Shown piece after piece: positions 33,027 through 40,900 of a stretch of 64,000 bases of DNA. Each line of letters begins with the position of its first letter. Positions within the stretch are counted from its first letter, which is position 1. The translations under genes were made by a program, and so were the position numbers. The DNA is taken from NCBI RefSeq assembly GCF_019645815.1, contig NZ_CP080997.1, forward strand, positions 1,678,880-1,742,879, given 5' to 3'. The stretch is from Mycolicibacter heraklionensis. Lineage in GTDB: Bacteria; Actinomycetota; Actinomycetes; Mycobacteriales; Mycobacteriaceae. The notes under the pieces were generated by a model. That model was not told the origin of the DNA and searched no databases. It saw only the letters and a list, made by a program, of their open reading frames with translations.

Positions 33027-33902
33027 TCAGGCGAGCGCCCGGGTCAGTTCGGTGATCAGCTCATCCGGGCAGTCGACAGTGAGCATGTGGTTGGCGCCGG
33101 GCATCGACCGGGTGGACACTTGCGGGATCAGCCGTCGCGCGCGGGCCAATGTCGCTACCGGACCGCCGCGATAAATGACGTCCCGATCGCCGATCACCAC
33201 CGTCACCGGCATGGTGAGCCGTCGCAACTCGGCATCGGTCAATACCGACGGCAGTACCGGCCGCCGAAACGGGCGAGATGTCAACATGCTCACCACGATC
33301 AGCTTCACCGTCGGATCGCTGCACGCATCCGGAGTGCTGGCTAACCACTGCACGGCGGCACGAACCCGTGCCGGCGACCGGAGCAGTATCGGGGTCATCA
33401 TCCGGACGTAGAACTGAATGGTCAGCGGCGCCAGCGTTCCCGCGGGTGTGAGCAGCACCAGATGGCTGACCAGTTCCGGTGCCCGGAGGCCCAATTGGGC
33501 GGCGAGCCAGCCGCCATAGGACAGGCCCACCACCCGAGCATTCGTGAGGCCGAGGGCATCGAACACCTGCCTCAGCCAGTCGACGTAGTCGTCGGGAGAG
33601 GATATTTCGCTGGTGAGCACACTTTTGGACGTGTCGGTGATGGTGTCGAGGCAATAGCAGCGGTACTGGGCACTCAGCGCCGCGATAACCGGCCGCCACA
33701 TCGCTGAGGTCGCGCTGGCGCCGTGCAGCAGAACAAGGGGCGGCGCCGACGGTTCACCACAGACCACCGTGTGGGTCTGGCCGTAAGCGGTTTCCACCAT
33801 GCACTCGGTGAACGGCACCGGCCAACCCCGCATGACCTCGTCATAATTCGCGATGAACTGCTCGCGCTCCCGTGCCCTGCGGAAGGGTGACCGGTTCGCC
33901 AT
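33027..33902 (-). CDS. Alpha/beta hydrolase
   Basis: The 291-residue protein has the alpha/beta-hydrolase fold. It shows an HG oxyanion segment (LVLLHGASATSAMW), the nucleophile elbow GLSYGG, a catalytic Asp in VIGDRDVIYRGG and a His in PGANHML. I chose ATG 33902 over ATG 33914 because TTGAGGACC precedes it at the right distance. It is convergent with the P450 gene and downstream of the MFS gene on the same strand (96 bp). The substrate is unknown; the context suggests hydrophobic or xenobiotic esters. Confidence 0.85.
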   Translation of the reverse strand: MANRSPFRRAREREQFIANYDEVMRGWPVPFTECMVETAYGQTHTVVCGEPSAPPLVLLHGASATSAMWRPVIAALSAQYRCYCLDTITDTSKSVLTSEISSPDDYVDWLRQVFDALGLTNARVVGLSYGGWLAAQLGLRAPELVSHLVLLTPAGTLAPLTIQFYVRMMTPILLRSPARVRAAVQWLASTPDACSDPTVKLIVVSMLTSRPFRRPVLPSVLTDAELRRLTMPVTVVIGDRDVIYRGGPVATLARARRLIPQVSTRSMPGANHMLTVDCPDELITELTRALA

Positions 33903-33998
33903 GGTGGTCCTCAACGTGGTAGTGCGTGCCGGTGATGGTAGCGATGCTTGCGGCGAGCAGACACGAAAGTGCCTGATTTCTTGGGCAGCAGGGCGCTT

Positions 33999-35249
33999 TT
34001 ATGTCTGCTCGGCGGGGATTAGGTGGTCGGTCCCGAACCGGATCCCGGTGGCGTCCTTGCCGATCGCGGTCAGCACGATGACGGCGATCAGCGTCGGCAC
34101 CACCGTGACCACCAGGGCGAACGGGTAGCCGTGCGCGGCCGCCAAGTGCTCCTGGATCGGCAGGTTGAACGCGGCGAAGAGATTGCCCAGCTGATAGGTC
34201 ACGCCCGGGTAGAAGCCGCGGATCGCGTCCGGCGACATCTCGGTCAGGTGCGCCGGGATCACACCCCAGGCGCCCTGCACGCAGATCTGGATCAGAAACG
34301 AGCCCAGGCACAACATGCCCGCGGTGTGCGACAGCGCGAACAGCGGCACGATCGGCAAGCCCATCACCGCGGCCCAGATGATCGCGTAGCGCCGGCCCAA
34401 CCGCTGTGACAGCGAGCCGAAGATCAGCCCGCCGATGATTCCGCCGATGTTGTAGATCACCGCGATCCACTTGGCCGTGACATGGGACAGGCCCGCCCCG
34501 TCGGCCGAGGTCAGAAATGTCGGGTAGATGTCGTGGGTGCCGTGGCTCATCCAGTTGAACGCCGTCATCAGCACCACCAGATAGCAGAACCGGCGAATCA
34601 CCTTCGCGTCGGTGAACACGTCGCGAATCTTGGTGCGGGTCAGCCGCATCCGATCCTGGGTGGCCTGCCATACCTCGGACTCAGTCACCCGGTAGCGGAT
34701 CAGCAGGCTGACCATGGCCGGCAGGATCGAAAGCCCGAACAGCCAGCGCCAGGACAACCCCAGCACGTCGTTCACCAGCAGCGAGGCCACGGTTGCGGCC
34801 AGGTAGCCGAACAGATAGCCCTCCTGCAGCAGCCCGGAGAAGAACCCGCGGCGCTCGGGTGGGATCTTCTCCATGGCCAGCGCGGCGCCCAGCCCCCATT
34901 CGCCACCCATCCCGATCCCGTACAGCAGGCGCAGAATCACCAGCACGGTGAAGGTGGGCGCGAACGCGCACAAGAACCCCACCGTCGAATAGAAGATGAC
35001 GTTCACCATCAGTGGTATTCGCCTGCCGACCCGGTCGGCCCACAGACCGAACAGCAGCGCCCCGAGCGGGCGCATCGCAAGAGTGGCGGTGGTCAGAAAC
35101 GCGACCTCGGTCTTGGTGTGGCCGAAGGTCTTGGCGATGTCGGCGTAGACGAACACCACGATGAAGTAGTCGAAGGCATCCATCGACCAGCCCAATACGG
35201 CGGCGAGGAAGGAGTTGCGCTGGTCGGGTGTGAGCCGCTGCTTCGTCAC
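33999..35249 (-). CDS. MFS transporter, organic-acid/sialate-type proton symporter
   Basis: The 416-residue, 12-span protein starts [20 protein letters not shown]. It shows MFS loop motifs ([10 protein letters not shown] after span 2, [13 protein letters not shown] after span 8) and the [13 protein letters not shown] first span seen in lactate/sialate and aromatic-acid:H+ symporters. The substrate is not known. The start is GTG 35249. It lies 39 bp after the sirtuin gene on the same strand, and the hydrolase gene follows 96 bp later, so an isochorismatase-sirtuin-MFS-hydrolase transcript is possible. Confidence 0.85.
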   Translation of the reverse strand: MTKQRLTPDQRNSFLAAVLGWSMDAFDYFIVVFVYADIAKTFGHTKTEVAFLTTATLAMRPLGALLFGLWADRVGRRIPLMVNVIFYSTVGFLCAFAPTFTVLVILRLLYGIGMGGEWGLGAALAMEKIPPERRGFFSGLLQEGYLFGYLAATVASLLVNDVLGLSWRWLFGLSILPAMVSLLIRYRVTESEVWQATQDRMRLTRTKIRDVFTDAKVIRRFCYLVVLMTAFNWMSHGTHDIYPTFLTSADGAGLSHVTAKWIAVIYNIGGIIGGLIFGSLSQRLGRRYAIIWAAVMGLPIVPLFALSHTAGMLCLGSFLIQICVQGAWGVIPAHLTEMSPDAIRGFYPGVTYQLGNLFAAFNLPIQEHLAAAHGYPFALVVTVVPTLIAVIVLTAIGKDATGIRFGTDHLIPAEQT

Positions 35250-35288
35250 CCGAGCATCGTGCCGGATTTCGCAGCGATTTACCGACGA

Positions 35289-36140
35289 TTACCGCGACGA
35301 AATCTCGCAGGCCAACTCCGACGCCAACAGCGCCAGCACCGGCGAACAACCGCCGTCGATCTTGACGGCGGCCAACTCGTCGCCGCGGGTGGGCCCACGG
35401 TTGACGATCGCGACCGGGACGCCGCGCGCCGCCGCATGGCGGACAAACCGGTAGCCGGAGAACACCGTCAGCGACGAACCCGCCACCAGCAATGCCTCGG
35501 CATCATCGACCATCGAATAAGCTTGAGCAACACGTACTTTGGGGACACTTTCGCCGAAATAGACGATGTCGGGCTTAAGAATCCCGCCGCAGTGCCGGCA
35601 GTCGACGAAGCGGAAGGACGCGGTATCGGTGACGACGGCGTCCGCATCGGGCGCCACGGCGATGCCGCCGAGCTTCTCCGCCCGGTCGATGAACCCCGGG
35701 TTGAGCTCCTGCAGCTGCTCGGCCAACGACGCCCGGCTCAACGACTGCCCGCAGGCCAAACAGATCACCGTCGCATAGCTGCCGTGCAGGTCCACCACGC
35801 GCCGACTCCCCGCTTTGGTGTGCAGCAGGTCGACGTTCTGGGTGATCACTCCGGTCACCACGCCGGCTTCTTCCAGTGCGGCCAGCGCCAAATGCCCGGT
35901 GTTGGGCGCGGTGTCAGCCATGTGGCGCCAGCCGACGTGGTTGCGGGCCCAGTACCGCTGACGAAACACCGGGTCGCTGGTGAACTGGGCGATGGTCATC
36001 GGGTTGCTCGGCGGGGAGTCCGGGCCGCGATAGTCCGGAATGCCCGAATCGGTGGAGATGCCGGCACCGGTGAGCACCGCGACCCGCCGCCCAGCCAGCA
36101 GCGACAGCAGGTCGCAGACCGTCGACTCGCCTCCGCCCAT
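35289..36140 (-). CDS. Sir2-family NAD-dependent protein deacylase (SIRT4-like class II)
   Basis: Sirtuins remove acyl groups from lysines, using NAD and releasing nicotinamide. The 283-residue protein has the NAD motifs TGAGISTDSGIPDYRG and TQNVDLLH and the catalytic His in DLHGSY. Four zinc-ligand Cys are present in CLAC and CRHC, as are the later GSSLTV and IVNRGPT motifs. The GIPDYRG signature resembles SIRT4-like class II sirtuins rather than the CobB type (Rv1151c). It starts 4 bp after the isochorismatase-family gene on the same strand, and both face away from nadE. Confidence 0.92.
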   Translation of the reverse strand: MGGGESTVCDLLSLLAGRRVAVLTGAGISTDSGIPDYRGPDSPPSNPMTIAQFTSDPVFRQRYWARNHVGWRHMADTAPNTGHLALAALEEAGVVTGVITQNVDLLHTKAGSRRVVDLHGSYATVICLACGQSLSRASLAEQLQELNPGFIDRAEKLGGIAVAPDADAVVTDTASFRFVDCRHCGGILKPDIVYFGESVPKVRVAQAYSMVDDAEALLVAGSSLTVFSGYRFVRHAAARGVPVAIVNRGPTRGDELAAVKIDGGCSPVLALLASELACEISSR

Positions 36141-36144
36141 CTGA

Positions 36145-36684
36145 TCAGCGTAGGCACTCCGCGGCGGTCGATCGCTCGGCAGCCATATTGCGGCACATCA
36201 TCTCCAGCGCGGCGGCGCCCAGTCCGGGGTCGATGTGGGCGACGGCATCGACCGGTATCACCACCGGGAGGTGGCGGACGTAGGCGTCCAGGGCGGTGTA
36301 GAGGATGCATTGCTCGGTGACCTGCCCGGTCAGGATCAACCGCCGGGTGCCGAGCCGACGGAGCAGGTACTCCAGTGGAGTGGAGTAGAAGGCGCTGTGT
36401 CGCACCTTGGTCATCATCCGATCGCCGGCCACGGGGATGATCGGGCGAACCAGTTCGGGTCTCGTACCGTTCAGTGCCGATCCGACGATCTGGGCGAATC
36501 CGGCGGTGAAGTCGCCGTAGTTGTCGTTGACGTAGATCAGGTCGACATCGTCGTCGGCCCGGCTGCGTTCCACCAGGTCGGCCAGTGGTTCGACGATCTG
36601 GGCGACGTTGCCGGCCAGTTGTTCTGCGTCGAGGTGGCGGTAGGCGTTGAGCATGTCGACGACGACCACCGCGGTATCGGTCAT
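36145..36684 (-). CDS. Isochorismatase-family cysteine hydrolase
   Basis: The 179-residue protein has the isochorismatase/nicotinamidase fold. The catalytic Asp is in VVVDMLNAY, the Lys in MTKVRHSAF, and the nucleophile Cys in LTGQVTEQCILYTAL. Family members hydrolyse nicotinamide, isochorismate or ureido compounds. The nicotinamidase metal site is not obvious, so the substrate is open. ATG 36684 is preceded by CCAGGGG. It ends 4 bp before the sirtuin, which releases nicotinamide, and starts 57 bp from the divergent nadE, so an NAD-salvage role is attractive but unproven. Confidence 0.85.
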   Translation of the reverse strand: MTDTAVVVVDMLNAYRHLDAEQLAGNVAQIVEPLADLVERSRADDDVDLIYVNDNYGDFTAGFAQIVGSALNGTRPELVRPIIPVAGDRMMTKVRHSAFYSTPLEYLLRRLGTRRLILTGQVTEQCILYTALDAYVRHLPVVIPVDAVAHIDPGLGAAALEMMCRNMAAERSTAAECLR

Positions 36685-36741
36685 GCCCCTGGTGATACCC
36701 GAAAGCTGCATGTTGACACCGTCCGGGCAACAATGGGAGCA

Positions 36742-38796
36742 ATGGAGCATTCTGGGGACTTCTACAACGCCTACCGGCACGGGTTCGCGCGGGTTGCCGC
36801 CTGCACGCACCGCACCACCCTTGCCGACCCGGCCGCCAACGCCGAGTCGGTGCTGCGGCTGGCACGCGAATGCCACGACGACGGCGTCGTTCTGGCCGTC
36901 TTCCCCGAACTCACGCTGTCGGGATACTCGATTGACGACATCGTGCAGCAGGACAGCCTGCTCGGTGCCGTCGAGGCGGCACTGCTCGACGTGGTCGCGG
37001 CGTCGACGGAGCTACTGCCGGTCCTGGTGGTGGGGGCACCGCTGCGCTATGTACATCGCGTCTACAACACCGCGGTCGTCATCCACCGCGGGCGCATCCT
37101 GGGGGTGGCCCCGAAGTCCTACCTGCCCACCTACCGGGAGTTCTACGAGGGCCGTCAGTTGGCTGCCGGCGCCGACGAACGCGGACTGATCCGGCTGGGC
37201 GGGGTCGAGGTCCCGTTCGGGCCGGACCTGCTGTTCGCCGCGACCGACCTGCCCGGGTTCGTGCTGCACGCCGAGGTGTGCGAGGACATGTTCGTGCCGG
37301 TGCCGCCCAGCGCCCAGGCCGCGTTGGCCGGCGCGACGGTGCTGGCCAACCTGTCTGGCAGCCCGATCACCGTCGGACGTGCCGAAGACCGCAGCCTGTT
37401 GGCCCGGTCAGCCTCGGCGCGATGCCTGGCCGCCTACGTCTACGCCGCTGCCGGAGAAGGAGAGTCGACCACCGACCTCGCCTGGGACGGCCAGACCATG
37501 ATCTGGGAGAACGGCACGCTGCTCGACGAAAGCGAACGGTTTCCCAGCGGCCCGCGCCGATCGGTTGCCGACGTCGACCTCGGGCTGCTGCGCTCGGAGC
37601 GGTTGCGAATGGGCACGTTCGACGACAATCGCCGCCACCAGCGTGATGCGGTGCAGGCGTTCCGGCGGGTGGAGTTCCTTCTGGACCCGCCGGCCCGGGA
37701 CATCGGTTTGCGGCGGGTGGTTGAACGATTCCCGTTCGTGCCGTCGAATCCGCAGCGACTGCAACAGGATTGCTACGAGGCCTACAACATTCAGGTATCG
37801 GGTCTGGAGCAGCGGCTGCGTGCGCTGAACTATCCCAAGGTCGTGATCGGGGTGTCGGGGGGCCTGGATTCGACCCACGCCCTGATCGTCGCGGCGCGGG
37901 CGATGGACCGGGAAAGCCGGCCGCGCAGTGACATTCTGGCGTTCACCCTGCCCGGCTTTGCCACCGGTGAGCGCACCAAGGCCAACGCCGCCGCGCTGAG
38001 CAAGGCGCTGGGGGTGACCTTCGCAGAGATCGACATCCGCGAGACGGCGAAACTGATGCTCGGCGAGCTCGGGCACCCGTTCGCCCGCGGTGAAGCCGTC
38101 TATGACATCACGTTCGAAAACGTACAGGCGGGCCTGCGCACCGACTACCTGTTCCGGATCGCCAACCAGCGCGGCGGCATCGTGCTGGGTACCGGTGATC
38201 TGTCGGAGTTGGCCCTGGGCTGGTCCACCTACGGGGTGGGCGATCAGATGTCGCACTACAACGTCAACGGCGGAGTGCCCAAAACGCTGATCCAGCACCT
38301 GATCCGGTGGGTGATCAACTCCGGCGAGTTCGACACCGATGTGTGCGCGGTACTGGCCTCGGTGCTCAACACCGAGATCAGTCCAGAGCTGGTCCCGGCG
38401 ACGGACGGCGAGGAGCTTCAGCGCAGCGAGGACAAGGTGGGCCCGTACTCGCTGCAGGACTTCGCACTGTTTCAGGCGCTGCGCTACGGTTTCACGCCCG
38501 CCAAGACCGCGTTCTTGGCCTGGCATGCCTGGCATGACGTGGAAGTGGGCTCCTGGCCGCCGGGGTATCCGGCGGACAAACGGCAGGCCTATTCGCTGGC
38601 GGAAATTCGGCACTGGCTGAAAGTCTTTGTGCAGCGGTTCTATTCGTTCAGTCAATTCAAGCGCTCAGCGCTGCCGAACGGGCCCAAGGTGTCTCACGGC
38701 GGTTCGCTGTCACCGCGGGGGGAATGGCGGGCCCCGTCGGACATGTCGGCGCGGATCTGGCTCGACGAGATCGAACGGGAGATTCCGCAGGAGTAG
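36742..38796 (+). CDS. nadE: Glutamine-dependent NAD+ synthetase
   Basis: NadE makes the last step of NAD synthesis, amidating deamido-NAD with ammonia from glutamine. The 684-residue protein has an N-terminal nitrilase-type glutaminase domain (Glu in FPELTLSG, Lys in PKSYLPTYREFYE, Cys in EVCEDMF). The C-terminal ATP-pyrophosphatase synthetase domain carries GVSGGLDS (about residue 372) and GTGDLSELALGWSTYGVGD. It matches M. tuberculosis Rv2438c closely. Two in-frame ATGs (36733, 36742) are possible; I use the second, which has GGGAGC upstream. It is divergent from the isochorismatase-family gene, and a methyltransferase gene follows 15 bp after it. Confidence 0.96.
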   Translation: MEHSGDFYNAYRHGFARVAACTHRTTLADPAANAESVLRLARECHDDGVVLAVFPELTLSGYSIDDIVQQDSLLGAVEAALLDVVAASTELLPVLVVGAPLRYVHRVYNTAVVIHRGRILGVAPKSYLPTYREFYEGRQLAAGADERGLIRLGGVEVPFGPDLLFAATDLPGFVLHAEVCEDMFVPVPPSAQAALAGATVLANLSGSPITVGRAEDRSLLARSASARCLAAYVYAAAGEGESTTDLAWDGQTMIWENGTLLDESERFPSGPRRSVADVDLGLLRSERLRMGTFDDNRRHQRDAVQAFRRVEFLLDPPARDIGLRRVVERFPFVPSNPQRLQQDCYEAYNIQVSGLEQRLRALNYPKVVIGVSGGLDSTHALIVAARAMDRESRPRSDILAFTLPGFATGERTKANAAALSKALGVTFAEIDIRETAKLMLGELGHPFARGEAVYDITFENVQAGLRTDYLFRIANQRGGIVLGTGDLSELALGWSTYGVGDQMSHYNVNGGVPKTLIQHLIRWVINSGEFDTDVCAVLASVLNTEISPELVPATDGEELQRSEDKVGPYSLQDFALFQALRYGFTPAKTAFLAWHAWHDVEVGSWPPGYPADKRQAYSLAEIRHWLKVFVQRFYSFSQFKRSALPNGPKVSHGGSLSPRGEWRAPSDMSARIWLDEIEREIPQE

Positions 38797-38811
38797 ACAG
38801 GAGCACCGAGG

Positions 38812-39555
38812 ATGGCCGAAATTCGAAGGTTTCCGTTGTCACCGGCGTTGCAGCGGGCCATGACGTTGCTCAGCGATCGACCGTCGGACCCGCAGGTCAG
38901 CCGGGGTTATCTCGACCTGCTCGACGGCGCGGGGGAGGTGGTCGCGCAGCAGAACACCGGTGCCATCCAAAAGCTGTGGGCCTCATCGTTCGGGTCGATG
39001 TTCTACGACAATGCCCAAGCGCTGGCCCGCCGACTGCTCGAAGCCTGGCAGCACCCGATCGACTGGCTGGAGGTCCCCGCCGGCGGGGTGGCGCTGGACG
39101 TCGGCTGCGGACCGGGCAGTATCACCGCCTCACTGGCCCAGGCCGTCGGCCCCGACGGTTTGGCCCTGGGTATCGATGTCTCAGAACCGATGCTCGCCCG
39201 GGCGGTACGGGTACAGGCGGGCTCCCAGGCCGGTTTCCTGCGCGCTGACGCGCAGCGACTCCCGCTGCGCGAGAAGACCGTTGATGCTGTCGTCTCGATC
39301 GCCGTGCTGCAGCTGATCCCCGATCCGTCGGCCGCGCTGGGTGAGATGGCGCGGGTGCTCAAGCCGGGCGGGCGCATCGCACTGATGGTGCCCACCGCCG
39401 GGTCGGCCTCGCGGTTGTGGCAGCTGCTGCCCAAAGCCGGTGCACGGGTGTTCGACGACGACGAGATCGCAGACACCCTCGAACGCGAAGGTTTCACCAG
39501 CGTGCGGGTCAAGAACTTCGGCACCATCCAGTGGGTGCGGGCCAAGCGGGACTGA
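38812..39555 (+). CDS. SAM-dependent methyltransferase
   Basis: The 247-residue protein has a class I methyltransferase domain from about residue 90. Motif I is LDVGCGPGSIT, an acidic residue follows in LGIDVSEPM, and the post-motif is RVLKPGGRIALM. The first 80 residues are helical and more variable. It resembles the UbiE/type 11 group. The acceptor is unknown. It lies 15 bp after nadE, probably in the same transcript, and 21 bp before the tautomerase gene. Confidence 0.85.
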   Translation: MAEIRRFPLSPALQRAMTLLSDRPSDPQVSRGYLDLLDGAGEVVAQQNTGAIQKLWASSFGSMFYDNAQALARRLLEAWQHPIDWLEVPAGGVALDVGCGPGSITASLAQAVGPDGLALGIDVSEPMLARAVRVQAGSQAGFLRADAQRLPLREKTVDAVVSIAVLQLIPDPSAALGEMARVLKPGGRIALMVPTAGSASRLWQLLPKAGARVFDDDEIADTLEREGFTSVRVKNFGTIQWVRAKRD

Positions 39556-39576
39556 TCATCTGGCAGTCTGGGAATC

Positions 39577-39972
39577 ATGCCCACTGTCCTGATCGAGGTC
39601 CGCCGCCGCTACGAGCCGGCCGAGGAAGTCGCGATCATCGATGCCGTCCACGGCGCGCTGGTGACCGCCTTCCAGACCCCGGCCACGGACAAGAACGTGC
39701 GGTTGGTCGTCCATGAGCCGCACCGGTTCGCGGTTCCGGAGCAGCTCGCAAAGCCCGAGTGCCGCACGCTGATCTCGATCGACTGCTTCTCCGGCCGGTC
39801 CCTGGAGGCCAAGCGGCAGCTGTATGCCGGGATCGTCGAAAACCTTGCCGCGCTGGGCATTCCCGCTGACCACGTGATGATCACCCTGCACGAGGTGGAT
39901 CGGGACAACTGGGGCATCCGGGGCGGGCAGGCCGCATCCGACGTCGACCTGGGGCTCAACGTCCGGGTGTGA
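39577..39972 (+). CDS. Tautomerase superfamily protein
   Basis: The 131-residue protein begins MPTVLIEVRRRY; after Met removal the N-terminal Pro would be the catalytic base of the 4-oxalocrotonate tautomerase fold. It is about twice the 4-OT length and resembles the MSAD/cis-CaaD-like or DUF1904-type tautomerases, with two beta-alpha-beta halves (second around RTLISIDCFSGRS). The substrate is unknown. Its 3' end overlaps the convergent rbsK by 17 bp. Confidence 0.8.
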   Translation: MPTVLIEVRRRYEPAEEVAIIDAVHGALVTAFQTPATDKNVRLVVHEPHRFAVPEQLAKPECRTLISIDCFSGRSLEAKRQLYAGIVENLAALGIPADHVMITLHEVDRDNWGIRGGQAASDVDLGLNVRV

Positions 39973-40816
39973 ACGCCTCCAGTGCCGCGCTGATCGCCTC
40001 GGCGCGCGGGGCGCAGTCGCCGGCGCCGGCCACCAGCGTTGCCAACGCCCCTGCCACGCAGGCGCGTTGCAGGGCGTGTTCGATCCCGCCGGCCCACTCG
40101 GTCGCCAGCACACCGGCGAAGACGTCGCCCGCGCCGGTACTGTCGACCGCTTGCACCACCGGAGACGGCACGGTTCGCGTGCCGCCGGACCCGCGGTAGC
40201 GGGCACCATGCGCGCCGAGCGTGACCACTCGGTGCGGCACCTGGTGGTGGAACCGGGCGGATTCGGTCTCGTTGAGCACCGCGACGTCGATCAGCCCGGC
40301 GAGCTCGGCAACGTCACCGCCGGGCGGGGACACGTTGAGGATCACCGTCGCCCCGCTCGCGTGGGCCAGCTCGGCGGCCGCGGTGGCCACCGGGATGGGA
40401 ATCTCCAACTGCATCAGCAGCACGTCGCAGTCGGCGATCAGATTGCGCTGGCCGGAATCCAGCGCCCACGCGCCGTTGGCGCCGGGGGCCACCACGATGG
40501 TGTTCTCCCCGGACGGGTCCACCGTGATGACCGCCGAGCCGCTGGGCCCGGGCATCGTCGTCAGGCCCTCGGTCCCCACACCGTTGTCGCGCAGGTGCCC
40601 GCGCAGCAGCAGCCCGGCGTCGTCGTCACCGACCGCGCCCACGAATTGCACCCGTGCCCCCGCTCGGGCCGCGGCCACCGCCTGGTTGGCGCCTTTCCCA
40701 CCGGGATGGGTGCTTTGTGCCGCGGCCAGCACCGTCTCGCCCGGGGCGGGAAGCGCGGCGACGGCGAAGACGGTATCGGTGTTCACGCTGCCCACCACGC
40801 ACACCCGCGTCGCCAT
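39956..40816 (-). CDS. rbsK: Ribokinase (PfkB family)
   Basis: This kinase phosphorylates ribose (or a related sugar) with ATP. The 286-residue protein starts at ATG 40816 (MATRVCVVGSVNTDTVF). It carries the PfkB signatures GGKGANQAVAAARAG and DSTGAGDVFAGVL, the latter with the catalytic Asp. It corresponds to Rv2436. It is divergent from the cyclase gene (84-bp gap) and overlaps the convergent tautomerase gene at its 3' end. No ribose transporter adjoins. Confidence 0.92.
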   Translation of the reverse strand: MATRVCVVGSVNTDTVFAVAALPAPGETVLAAAQSTHPGGKGANQAVAAARAGARVQFVGAVGDDDAGLLLRGHLRDNGVGTEGLTTMPGPSGSAVITVDPSGENTIVVAPGANGAWALDSGQRNLIADCDVLLMQLEIPIPVATAAAELAHASGATVILNVSPPGGDVAELAGLIDVAVLNETESARFHHQVPHRVVTLGAHGARYRGSGGTRTVPSPVVQAVDSTGAGDVFAGVLATEWAGGIEHALQRACVAGALATLVAGAGDCAPRAEAISAALEAFTPGR

Positions 40817-40900
40817 GGGTTTCAGCTTCGCATTCGCGACCGCGGAATGTCGTGCATCCCCTAGGGTGAGAACCCATCCGACAACGAAGGGAGCCGCCGA

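Noticed and set aside
36713..36718. TTGACA as the nadE -35
   Set aside because: It is too close to the nadE start, and no -10 exists at correct spacing.
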